In this document: in pieces, positions 19,939 through 27,625 of the stretch
Numbering within the stretch: position 1 is the first letter of the stretch
Layout of the letters: each line of letters begins with the position of its first letter
Assembly: GCA_026770585.1 (NCBI GenBank)
Contig: MU646849.1
Location: 169,781-198,578, forward strand
Reading direction: 5' to 3'
Length of the DNA: 28,798 nt
DNA from: Baffinella frigidus
Taxonomy: Eukaryota > Cryptophyceae > Cryptomonadales > Baffinellaceae
Position numbers and translations under genes: made by a program
Notes under the pieces: generated by a model
Databases searched by the model: none
What the model was told of the DNA's origin: nothing
What the model saw: the letters and a program-made list of their open reading frames with translations, nothing else

Positions 19939-20149
19939 CCACTCGAGACTGGAAGAGGGACTATTTTAAAAGTTTTAACTTGACATGTCCTTTACAAGTG
20001 GACCGATCTGTAGTAATTTTCACACAAATATCTGGTTTTGGTCACGTAGCTGGGGGAATTCCCCCAGCTACGTGACCAAACCCGCCCGTGACTCGTACAA
20101 ATGTTTACAACCCCACATTTAAAATGCTTTCCTTGCCCGCCTCGAGTGG
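19939..20149. mobile_element. Family D element, copy 5
   Basis: CCACTCGAGACTGGAAGAGG at the left, GCCTCGAGTGG at the right. A perfect central hairpin, GGTCACGTAGCTGGGGGAAT / ATTCCCCCAGCTACGTGACC. Very close to the copy at 18661-18878. Confidence 0.85.
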
Positions 20150-20311
20150 TTTACACATAACGGAGGATATTCCAGAAGAGACAGTGCAAACCGACGCCTT
20201 ATCCGCGTCAGATCTGACGCCGTTGACTTAAGAATTCAAAACCAGACCATCGACGACGTCGCCCCACAAGCTTAATTAATGCCTTTTTTTTTTCTGATTT
20301 TTTTTTTCAAG
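20150..20311. other. Unassigned interval ending in a T-rich tract
   Basis: Nothing recognisable until two runs of T (20284-20293 and 20299-20307) that end in CAAG. They could be the pyrimidine tract of the acceptor for the candidate exon at 20312. Confidence 0.4.
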
Positions 20312-20394
20312 GGGGAAAAGGGGGCTCGGTCGGATCCGGATGGGTCGGGTCGAGGAGCTCATCCGTAGATTACTCCCAACTCCTCAAGAGTGAG
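20312..20394 (+). CDS. Candidate exon of a second + strand gene
   Basis: A long T tract plus CAAG makes a good acceptor. The frame that stays open encodes GKGGSVGSGWVGSRSSSVDY then SQLLKSE, to donor GAG|GTGGGC in phase 0. If the donor is not used, the frame ends at TAA at 20421, overlapping an AATAAA. Its upstream partners were not found and the protein is not recognised. Confidence 0.35.
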
Positions 20395-20675
20395 GTGGGC
20401 TGTGGCCTTCGATGTGAGTGTAAATAAAAGCACCAAAGCACCAAAAAAGGGGTTTCCCTTGAAAGATGTCAAAAGTGGATGTTTCGATCCTTCTGGCGTG
20501 GTGGGGCTACTGGTACTGTATGCTCGGAGGGATTTGTGAGAGAGAGCCCACTTTTAATACCAACTCGACCTGCTGCCACCATACAGTGTACATGTAGTGC
20601 GGTACAGTGCTGTACTGCACGCTGTGCACAGAGAGAGACCTTTGATAATACCAACATGCTCTCTCATCCCCTCAG

Positions 20676-20720
20676 GCCAATACTAAACGCCTCTACGAAG
20701 GATACCGATCTGGCACGAAG
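20676..20720 (+). CDS. Candidate exon joined to 20312-20394
   Basis: Acceptor CTCTCTCATCCCCTCAG and donor AAG|GTAGGA are both good. The 45-nt exon encodes ANTKRLYEGYRSGTK in phase 0, matching the end of the preceding candidate exon. Too short to identify. Confidence 0.4.
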
Positions 20721-21208
20721 GTAGGATCCCACCGGTACTGGGGGGGAAGGCGAGGTTGACTAAGTTGACAAACGCGACCGCGTCACGCTAAGGGGAGAGG
20801 TGTGACGACACCGGAGGACTCGTGCTGCCCCCGTAGGGTAGGTACATGTATGGGAACTAGTGTCTCGTCCACTAGGACGAACGAACTAACCTACGGGGAA
20901 GGCGTGGAGGGGCAGGCGCCAGCGCTCCTCCTCTGCGTCCGAGTACGAGCCTCATCAGGATATTTTCCCAAGGGGTCCATTCTTTCGGGGTCCATTCTTT
21001 TTTGGGGGCCCATTCTTTTTTTACACGCCGGGGGCCGACCCAATTTTCAAAAATGAAGTCCCCTTCGGAAAGACCTTGGTCGGATAGCGAGGGGGCAAAC
21101 CGACGTTTTGAGACGCTTTGATGAATTATTTTAACGATTAAAGTACGCAAACACGTCCCCGTCACGTCACGGTCAAGTGAAGGACGCATCTACGGTACAC
21201 GAAACGTC
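20721..21208. other. Interval with short tandem repeat, no gene seen
   Basis: Three copies of GGGGTCCATTCTTT or a close variant stand at 20974-21021. Open frames of 84 and 105 codons lie on opposite strands without splice or family support. Confidence 0.4.
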
Positions 21209-22393
21209 TTAAAAAAAGACGCAGAAACAATCGAGAAGATTCGATAAGGGGGTCAGCCGGAGGGCTCCGGAACATGACCGATCACGTTTCATCTCCGAGA
21301 GGATGCCGACAATGCCATTATTTTCGGTCGCGTCCTGTTTTGAGGCCCTTTTCGAGAAAAAAATGGTTTTTACTGCCTGGCTTCTCGTAGTAAAATGGTT
21401 TTTACTACCTCTCCAGTGTCGACCATGCTGAAAGTAGATCCCTCGGACCTCGGCGGTAACTCGTAACGGAAACTCCGACGTCCACTCCCACCGAGGACCC
21501 ACACGTTCGAGCGCCCGTCCTGACTCGAAGCGCGAACGCCGCGCCGTGAACACGGCTGAACCAGGCTTCGAAAGAAAGCCGATGATGATTCGTCGCGTCA
21601 AGAAAGTGGGCGACGACGCGAACGCCACGCGTCCGATGGTGGTCGAAATGAAGAAGATGTCCACAGATTCTCGACCGGAAGGGCGAGCCAAGAAGCTGGG
21701 GCGCAAGCTCCTCGAAGCGATGTCGTCCCCGAGAATGATGTTCGGGGGCTTCATGAAGGGACTGCCTCCTCTGATCTCCTCCTCCTCGTCTTCGTCCACC
21801 GCCTTTTCTCTCGACTGGGAGAGCATGTTCGCCAGAAGCAGCTCGTGTCCCACGAGCGGCTTACGACTCAACCCCTCATCGCACACCCAGTCCGAGCAAA
21901 TCATCAAGATGAAGTGGAAGGTGCGACACCCTCCACCTTGTCCACCTTGACGCACTCGACCCTCCAGCGCAGTAGCCAGGTAGCGGCAAGCACGTGTCTT
22001 CGTTCTCACGCGATCCCTCGACCAGGTAGCGAATCGGCGCTTCCAGGATGCCAACCCTGACGAGCTATCAACCTCACACCACGATGTCTGGAGATGCGAG
22101 TCCGCAGAGGACTCGCCATCGCGTGCTGTGGCGCCCGGGGCGCATCGCGTACCACGAGAGGGCGAAGTGGCATTGCGCGCCATAGTGCCGTATCGCGTAC
22201 CACGGGGGGGCGGGGAGGAATCGAGCGGAGTGAGAGAGCCATCAGCCGTACGCCACGATCTTTCACAGGACTCGCCATCACGTGCTGTGGCGCCCGGGGG
22301 ACCACGAACGGGCGACGCCATAGTGCCGTATCGCTCACAAAGGAGGAAGGGCGGGGAGGAATCGAGCACCTTCGTGCCGTGTCCCCGGAACAC
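21209..22393 (-). CDS. Long open frame, coding status uncertain
   Basis: An uninterrupted frame of 394 codons on the minus strand, in GC-rich DNA. It contains an acidic run (DEDEEEE) and segments such as PPNIILGDDIASRSLRPSFL. The opposite strand is also open for about 170 codons over 21437-21950 (RRVKKVGDDANATRPMVVEM, then a Ser run). GC-rich DNA often leaves antisense frames open, so at most one strand is likely to be coding. Its N-terminal third lies in the internal duplication at 22108-22370, which counts against it. No family recognised. Confidence 0.2.
   Translation of the reverse strand: MFRGHGTKVLDSSPPFLLCERYGTMASPVRGPPGATARDGESCERSWRTADGSLTPLDSSPPPRGTRYGTMARNATSPSRGTRCAPGATARDGESSADSHLQTSWCEVDSSSGLASWKRRFATWSRDRVRTKTRACRYLATALEGRVRQGGQGGGCRTFHFILMICSDWVCDEGLSRKPLVGHELLLANMLSQSREKAVDEDEEEEIRGGSPFMKPPNIILGDDIASRSLRPSFLARPSGRESVDIFFISTTIGRVAFASSPTFLTRRIIIGFLSKPGSAVFTARRSRFESGRALERVGPRWEWTSEFPLRVTAEVRGIYFQHGRHWRGSKNHFTTRSQAVKTIFFSKRASKQDATENNGIVGILSEMKRDRSCSGALRLTPLSNLLDCFCVFF
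22108..22370. repeat. Diverged tandem duplication, unit about 140-160 bp
   Basis: ACTCGCCATCGCGTGCTGTG and GCGCCCGGGG at 22109 recur at 22270. GCCATAGTGCCGTATCGC at 22179 recurs at 22317. GGCGGGGAGGAATCGAGC at 22208 recurs at 22350. Variable spacing shows indels since the duplication. Confidence 0.8.
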
Positions 22394-22659
22394 GTTTTCT
22401 ATCCCCGTCTACAGCCTCGGGGCGAGTGCAGCCGCACGTGATGGCCGCGTGCACACGGCGAACCAAGCACCAGCGAGGCACTAGGACAGGCGCCTCCGCA
22501 CGTTTTACAAACGTTTAATGAATACCGTGTGAACTATCTCCTGTGGCTGGTGGCTGGAGTGGTAGTGTGCAACGGCCTTGCGGGTGCACTCCTCCCTCTC
22601 GTGCCCTCTGGTGAAGCTTGACGCTGTCGTGTTTTATGCTCGTTTCAATAAAGTGCCGT

Positions 22660-22708
22660 TCTCTCGCTCGCTCGCTCGCTCGCTCGCTCGCTCTCTCTCT
22701 CTCTCCCG
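22660..22708 (+). repeat. CTCG / CT microsatellite after an AATAAAG
   Basis: (CTCG)n then (CT)n, preceded at 22647-22653 by CAATAAAG. A similar AATAAAG next to a CT run occurs on the minus strand at 27070-27095. Both may be tails of a retroposed sequence. Confidence 0.7.
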
Positions 22709-22859
22709 ACAATGCCTCCACCATGTATGCCCTTCCGCAGGAGAGTGCACACGGCCGTTTTGTGTGACGGCCTTATCGGGGTGCTTGCGGCCTGCTAGGA
22801 CCCTCACGATCAAAAAAATGCGCCCCAGGCTAGGTAAAGCGCTAACTCGCGTTGCTGAT

Positions 22860-22978
22860 CCTCTGTGCATGGGGGGGCTTGGTGTGATCCCAAAGGAAGC
22901 ATGGCATTTATGTAGAACAATTTCCGGTATCCGCCTATGTTGGGAGCTCGAAAAACCTCAAGGACCTAAAGGTCGCTA
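22860..22978 (-). repeat. Family G arm
   Basis: GTGATCCCAAAGGAAGCATG, TCCGCCTATGTTGGGAGCTC and CCTCAAGGACCTAAAGG, in reverse orientation relative to 19669-19815. Confidence 0.7.
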
Positions 22979-23042
22979 GAGCCCCCGGGGGGCGCTAGAC
23001 CCCCGGGGGGTCGGCGCCCCCCGGGGGGTCGGTAGACCCCAC
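22979..23042. repeat. GC-rich palindromic cluster
   Basis: Nested CCCCCGGGGGG palindromes with CGCTAGACCC and GGTCGGCGCC linkers, directly following the family G arm. Confidence 0.75.
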
Positions 23043-23119
23043 CAGGTACCGGCATCTTCCTAGGTGCCGGTTCCGGATACAACGATTGAACAATCATCTG
23101 GTTGATTCATAGGAACGCA

Positions 23120-23265
23120 TCCTCTACATGTAGCAGGGTCGTATCGGGGTTAATGGTCAAAGGGGCCGTGGAGTGGTGTCTTTATGTAGATGTAGAGGAT
23201 ACAGGGGTTGCTCGCGAATAAGAACACGCACCGCCCCTAGGGTGGCCCTGTGCTCCTAGGCATTT
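23120..23265. repeat. ATCCTCTACAT inverted repeat and family A half-element
   Basis: CATCCTCTACATGTAG at 23117-23133 pairs with ATGTAGAGGAT at 23190-23200. Immediately after, ACAGGGGTTGCTCGCGAATA starts a family A left arm that ends without its right arm near 23262. Confidence 0.55.
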
Positions 23266-23401
23266 TTGTTTTATGTTTTAGGGTTTAGGCGGTAAACCCT
23301 CCGATGAGGGGTTAGGATTTAGAAGCTCGGGAGGCGGGGCTCCCTCCGCCGCGCGCCGCTTCTCTCCGTCCTTTCGGTCCTTCAATAATAAAAAGGCCTC
23401 A

Positions 23402-23480
23402 AGGTTCAGGCTTTAAACTTTCCCAACATAGGCGAACACCTCGCTCTTCCGTAGAAAGGATCTGCAGAAAAAGCATCTCC
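23402..23480 (+). repeat. Family G arm, diverged
   Basis: TTCCCAACATAGGCGAACAC, CTTCCGTAGAAAGGATCTGC then AGAAAAAGCATC, matching the right arm of 1225-1900. Confidence 0.65.
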
Positions 23481-23604
23481 GACCGCCTGGGGGGGCACGC
23501 CAGTCAGCCAGGTCACAAGTGAGAATTTGCCTCATCTTGATTATCCTGATTTGCCTCTCATATTTGTATCAGAAACACGCCAAACGTGAATAGCCACCGA
23601 TTTA

Positions 23605-23920
23605 TAAAACCTGAAGGGTTGAGGGTTAGGGGTTAGGGGTTAGGCGTGAGGGGTTAGGGTTTTGGGGTTAGACGCTCGCGGCAGCCGCACACAGCTTCCC
23701 TCCATCCTCCTGGGGGGGTGAGGGGTTTAGGTTTAGGTTTCCTGAACCTTCCCAAGGTTTCAGGGTTTAGAGGTCTGGGGTTTAGGGTTCCGGGTTTAAG
23801 TTCTGGGTTCAGAAATTAGGCGTACCTTGGTCTCTCCCAAGATTTTAGGGTTTTAGGGCGGGGGGTTTGGGTCGGCGCTCAGGGTTTAGGGGATAGGCAC
23901 ACCTTACTGTCTCGGAGAGA
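23605..23920 (-). repeat. Degenerate TTTAGGG-orientation tract
   Basis: GGGTTAGGGGTTAGG, GGTTTAGGTTTAGG and GGGTTCCGGGTTTAAG units, heavily drifted. CCTTGGTCTCTCCCAAG-type blocks are interspersed here and near 24366 and 24548. Confidence 0.75.
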
Positions 23921-23974
23921 GGCCTTTTAAGGACGAGACCAATTTTAAATCATAGGGTCAAAGTTTGACCCTCA

Positions 23975-24126
23975 CTCAGGATTCGCCCAGAAAGACTCAG
24001 GATTTAGTAAAAAAACTCAGGATTCACCCAGAAAAACTCAGGATTCGACCATAAAGTCTTAGTATTCGCCCAGAAAGACTCAGGATTCACCCCCAAAAAC
24101 TCAGGATTTAGTCAAAAAAACTCAGG
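23975..24126. repeat. About seven 22-bp tandem repeats
   Basis: The unit is ACTCAGGATTCGCCCAGAAA with variants (GGATTTAGTAAAAAA, GGATTCACCCAGAAAA). Regular spacing but imperfect copies. Confidence 0.85.
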
Positions 24127-24380
24127 CAAACTGAGCCAGTTTTATGGGTTGCCGAACTTAAAAACTGAGGGGTCACCTTCACCTTGTCTCGTCGGCCACA
24201 CTAGGTCAAACCGTTACGATCCATTGCAAAGTTATGTTGTGTTAAGGAACCACAGTACAAATATTAAGAAACCCTTCCTTCAGTCGGCTAGATGCACTTG
24301 GGTCTGGCGAGATTGCACTTGAAATCAAGGCTAAGGTCAGCCTCGAATGCAAAGGGAATCATACCTTGCTCTCTCCCAAG
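24127..24380. other. Unique-looking interval, no gene seen
   Basis: Contains no tract of the known repeat families and no open frame with splice support on either strand that I could defend. Confidence 0.4.
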
Positions 24381-24420
24381 GATTTAGGGTTTACGGGTTC
24401 GGGGTTCAGGGTTTAGGGTG

Positions 24421-24541
24421 CACAGGGGTACCTCGCTCATAAGAAACGCCCACCCCCCTAGGATCAACATACAGCCCTATGCATAGGCCTACTGTAGGGT
24501 CCTAGGGGGAGGCGTTTTTTTATGAGCGAGGTACCCCTGTA
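24421..24541. mobile_element. Family A palindromic element, copy 7
   Basis: CACAGGGGTACCTCGCTCAT at the left, ATGAGCGAGGTACCCCTGTA at the right, with a CCTATGCATAGGCC centre. It follows GTTTAGGGTG directly. Confidence 0.85.
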
Positions 24542-24560
24542 GGCGTGCCTTGGTTTCTCC

Positions 24561-24645
24561 CAAGGGCCCCTTTAGGTCCTTTAGGTTTTAATTTCGCCCA
24601 ACATAGCCCAACGACACGCCGTTCCGTAGAAGGGATCTGCAGCCC
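24561..24645 (+). repeat. Family G arm, close to the 1821-1900 copy
   Basis: CCCTTTAGGTCCTTTAGGTT, TTAATTTCGCCCAACATAGC, CAACGACACGCCGTTCCGTA then GAAGGGATCTGCAG. Only a few bases differ from the arm at 1821-1895. Confidence 0.8.
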
Positions 24646-24689
24646 ACGCCCGCGGGTTGCTTTCAGAGGAGGAAGGAGAGGGGCGGTCG

Positions 24690-25405
24690 AGGGGGGTTCA
24701 GAGTTTGGGGTTTAGGGTTTGGGGTTTAGGGTGTGGGGTTTAGGGTTTAGGGTTTAGGGTTTAGGGTTTAGGGTTTGGGGTTTAGGATTAAGGGTTAAGG
24801 GTTAAGGGTTAAGGTTTTGAGGTTTAGGGGTTAGGGTTTGGGGTTTAGGGTTTAGGGTTTGGGGTGTAGGGTGTAGGGTTTGGGGTTTAGGGCTTAGAGC
24901 GTAGGGTTTAGGTTCCAGGGTTTACATGCAGGGTGTATGTTGTAGGGTTCAGGATTCAGGGGGTAGGGTGTAGGGTGTAGGGTGTAGGGTGTAGTGTGTA
25001 GGGTGCAGGGGAGTAGGGTGTAGTGTGTATGGTGTAGGGTGTAAGGTGTAGGATACAGGGTTTAGAGCGTAGGGTGTAGACTATAGGGTGTAGGGTTTAG
25101 GCCCAACTTTAGGGTTCGAGTATCGGGTTTCGGGTTTCTGGTAGAGGGTGTAGGGTGTAGGGTGTAGAGTGTAGGGTGTAGGGTGTAGGGTGTAGGGTGT
25201 AGGGGTCCAGGTTCGGGTATCGGGTTTAGGGTTGAGAGTTTAGGGTTTAGGGTTTAGGGTTCAGGGTTTAGGGGTTTGGGTTTAGGGTTTAGGGTTTAGG
25301 GTTTGGGGTTTAGGGTTTAGGGTTTATGGTTTAGGGTGTAGGGTTTAAAGTTAATGGTTTTGGGTTTAGGGTTCAGGGTTCAGGGTTTAGGGTTTGGGAT
25401 TTATG
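24690..25405 (-). repeat. TTTAGGG / GTGTAGG arrays
   Basis: TTTAGGG-type units at 24700-24900 give way to uniform (GGGTGTA)n at 24950-25090 and 25145-25202, then return to GTTTAGGG at 25220-25400. It reads as CCCTAAA-type on the minus strand. Confidence 0.9.
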
Positions 25406-25626
25406 TACAGCCACCTCTGTTTTGATGACTTAGTTTTGTCGATTTCCGACGCTTCGATTGCCCTTGACGTTGCTAACCTCCTTACCTTGGGGGAAACCTC
25501 TACACATCCACCTTTCTTCCTCCCGCATCTCTGCTGACTTCCGTACATTGGGAGAAACCACTAATTTTTCTTGGGTTGACATTTGAGGTATCCGTGGTTG
25601 GAGCTCCTAGGAGCTTAACAATGGGA
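25406..25626. repeat. Dispersed repeat also found at 840-1075
   Basis: TGCTGACTTCCGTACATTGG and AGAAACC, AAACCTCTACACATCCACC, and ATCCGTGGTTGGAGCT..AATGGGATAC correspond to blocks in 891-1075. No coding frame is preserved. Confidence 0.6.
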
Positions 25627-26080
25627 TACAGGGGTACCTCGAGTAAGAAACAGTCCACATGAGAAATAAGGCGTTTTTGGTGTCAGAGTTTCTTAATAAC
25701 TAAGAAACGGAGGGCGGGCGTTCTCACTGAGTTTCTTAATAATCAAGGAACGGAGGGCGGGCGTTTCCACGGAGTTTCTTAATAAACAAGGAACGGAAGG
25801 TCGAATTTCGTCAAATCCTTGGGAGGATGAGTGGTAGGGACCTCGAAACCCTCAAAGATGGGTGGTAAACCCCTGAAAATTTCCAAAAATTGCTGAGGCA
25901 CTTCACGTTTCGGGCAACAAGTTCCATAAAAAATAAGGAACGGAAGGCGGGCGTTGCCATTGAGTTTCTTAATAATTAAGAAACGGAGGGCGGGCGTTCT
26001 CACTGAGTTTCTTAATAATTAAGAAACGGAGGGCGGGCGTTTTCAGATCTCCGGTTTCTTGTAAACGAGGTACCCCTGTA
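25627..26080. mobile_element. Composite family A element with internal minisatellite
   Basis: The ends are family A (TACAGGGGTACCTCGAGTAA and GTAAACGAGGTACCCCTGTA), but the inside is about 400 bp instead of about 80. It is filled with six or so units of 43-46 bp containing GTTTCTTAATAATTAAGAAA and CGGAGGGCGGGCGTT. A unique block at 25800-25930 splits the array. Each unit holds its own small palindrome. Confidence 0.8.
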
Positions 26081-26146
26081 CCATTATGTGTGTGAGCATG
26101 AAAACCAGCTGGTATACCTTCACACACCCGTTTGAGGATACCCTTT

Positions 26147-26283
26147 AGCCGGTTTCTGCCGCGATCCTCTGTACAGGGGGGCTTGATGTGATCAGAAAGG
26201 AAGCATGGCCTTTTTACAGAACCAGTTTCGGTGTCCGCCTATGCTGGGAGCTCGAAGAACCTAAATGACCTAAAGGACCTAGG
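26147..26283 (-). repeat. Family G arm, long form, inverse of 19669-19815
   Basis: TAGCCGGTTTCTGCCGCGAT, CCTCTGTACAGGGGGGCTTG, ATGTGATCAGAAAGGAAGCA, TCCGCCTATGCTGGGAGCTC and GAACCTAAATGACC. Runs directly into the TTTAGGG array. Confidence 0.8.
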
Positions 26284-26512
26284 GTTTAGGGTTTAGGGTT
26301 AAGGGTTTAGGGTTTAGGGTTTAGGGTTTAGGGTTTAGGGTTTAGGGTTTAGGGTTTAGGTTTAGGGTTTAGGGTTTAGGGTTTAGGGTTTAGGGTTTGT
26401 GGTTTGTGGTTTAGGGTTTAGTATGTACGGCTTTGGGGTTTGGGTTTTAGGGGTTTGGGGTTTAGGGCTTAGGGTTTAGAGGTTTAGGGAGTCCTGGTGT
26501 AGGGTTTACAAA
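26283..26512 (-). repeat. Interstitial telomeric array (TTTAGGG)n
   Basis: About sixteen TTTAGGG units, nearly perfect, at 26283-26396, then degenerate GGTTTGTGG and GGGTTTGGGG variants. The longest nearly pure telomeric run in the window. Confidence 0.9.
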
Positions 26513-26817
26513 AAAGCGCGTTTCTCTGCCCTCTCGATTTGAACAGACAGGCCTGCCTCGGGAATTGCCTGCTGACTACTGAGAGACTTTGTTCAGGGAC
26601 TGAGCCGGAATCCGACTCACTCTGGTACACACCAAGGGACACGGAAAAAGAGATTTGGCCCTCTTCTGAGGGCTGGTGGTAGTGTCCGATGGCGCGTCCC
26701 CCGTCGTGTCCGGCATTTGTACTGACACGTCCCCCGTCGTCCTTCGAGATTTGGTATTGACGCGTTTCCCGTGGTGTGTCCTATGGCGGTCCTGCCACTA
26801 GAGAGAGAGTTCTAGAT
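26513..26817. other. Interval with short degenerate repeats
   Basis: GGCGCGTCCCCCGTCGTGTC, CACGTCCCCCGTCGTCC and GACGCGTTTCCCGTGGTG are three related units at 26690-26785. No gene seen. Confidence 0.5.
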
Positions 26818-27096
26818 CTGCCTCACTCGGGTTGACAAACTACTCTCAAGTTGACATGCTGAACACCAGCATGAGGCACCACCAGGCAACCTCATTTTTT
26901 TTTCTCTACGGCGAAGTTTGTCGACACCAGGCAGCCGCCACCACCATAGAGACGCAAGGAACGCAGGAGGCCGTGCGTCACGTCGACTCTGGGTGTGCGG
27001 TACAACTCCGTCAACTCCGTCAACTTTGGAGCGGGAAAGAGTCCGGGCCCACCAAATTGGTGAGCCCAAACAGAAAGAGAGAGAGAGTTCTTTATT
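26818..27096 (+). repeat. Family H repeat, longest copy
   Basis: CTACTCTCAAGTTGACATGC, GGGTGTGCGGTACAACTCCG, TCAACTCCGTCAACTTTGG, AGCGGGAAAGAGTCCGGGCC and TGGTGAGCCCAAACAGAAAG. A block absent from the copy at 18147-18280 separates the first two motifs. The adjoining minus-strand sequence (27095 to 27130) has AATAAAG and a TGGTGCAGTGG box. Confidence 0.65.
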
Positions 27097-27265
27097 GACA
27101 ACGGCCGGCAGATCCGAATCCACTGCACCACAGCCACCGCGGTGGATGCTTGGATCCACCGTCCTAACTGCTAAACCTACCTTCCTAACTGCATGGCGGA
27201 GCCTGCCCGCATATGTGTGAGGGTTGGCCGACACACAGCCACTCTCGCCCCTCAGATCAGCTTAC

Positions 27266-27461
27266 GGATTTCCGCATTTCGCTGGTGTGCGAAACCGCCC
27301 GGGTTGTTGTCGAGGAGATTTAGGTTGCTTGCATTCATCGTTCCGAGCGCTGGATCTTTCGGCCGCCCAAACGTCTCCCGCACTCTCGAGCCCGTCGCGG
27401 GATAGTCGTCGATCTCTTCGGGCTGGGTTGCAGCCGACAAGCTCGAGCATGCCGAGCCCAT
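27266..27461 (-). CDS. Probable first exon, N-myristoylation-type protein
   Basis: The minus-strand ATG (CCAGAGATGG, purine at -3 and G at +4) starts MGSACSSLSAATQPEEIDDY. The frame is open for 65 codons plus one base to donor ATCC|GTAAGC. Gly2 with Ser6 fits the N-myristoylation consensus, and Cys5 is a typical palmitoylation position, so membrane attachment is likely. The rest is hydrophilic (includes NASNLNLLDNNPGGF). Reading through the donor gives a stop four codons on (TGA at 27252-27254), so a 69-residue single-exon protein is the alternative. Open frames on the other strand exist but lack such signals. Later exons would lie to the left and were not found. Confidence 0.5.
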
Positions 27462-27539
27462 CTCTGGAGGGGCAGGAGGAGATTGGGAGGGGCGGGGAGG
27501 TGGATGCAGGGATTCTTGTGTGAAACACAGTTCCGGTCA

Positions 27540-27625
27540 CGATCAGCAAGAGGAAATATTGTAATTCTAGACCCTTGCGATCCAAGAGGAAATATTGTAA
27601 TTCTAGACCCTTGTGCGATCAGACA
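27540..27625. repeat. Direct repeat, two units of about 45 bp
   Basis: CAAGAGGAAATATTGTAATT and CTAGACCCTTG appear twice in tandem, each followed by (T)GCGATC. Confidence 0.85.

Noticed and set aside
22094-22484. + strand open frames of 115 and 118 codons
   Set aside because: They lie across the tandem duplication at 22108-22370, overlap each other in different frames and have no splice or family support.
23975-24126. CRISPR-like regular repeats
   Set aside because: Units are short, imperfect and directly adjacent without unique spacers; the context is eukaryotic.
27095-27215. tRNA-like segment (TCCGAATCCACTGCACCAC, TGGTGCAGTGG on the minus strand)
   Set aside because: No complete cloverleaf could be drawn: A-box-like and T-arm-like parts lie in incompatible order, so at most it is a tRNA-derived repeat.
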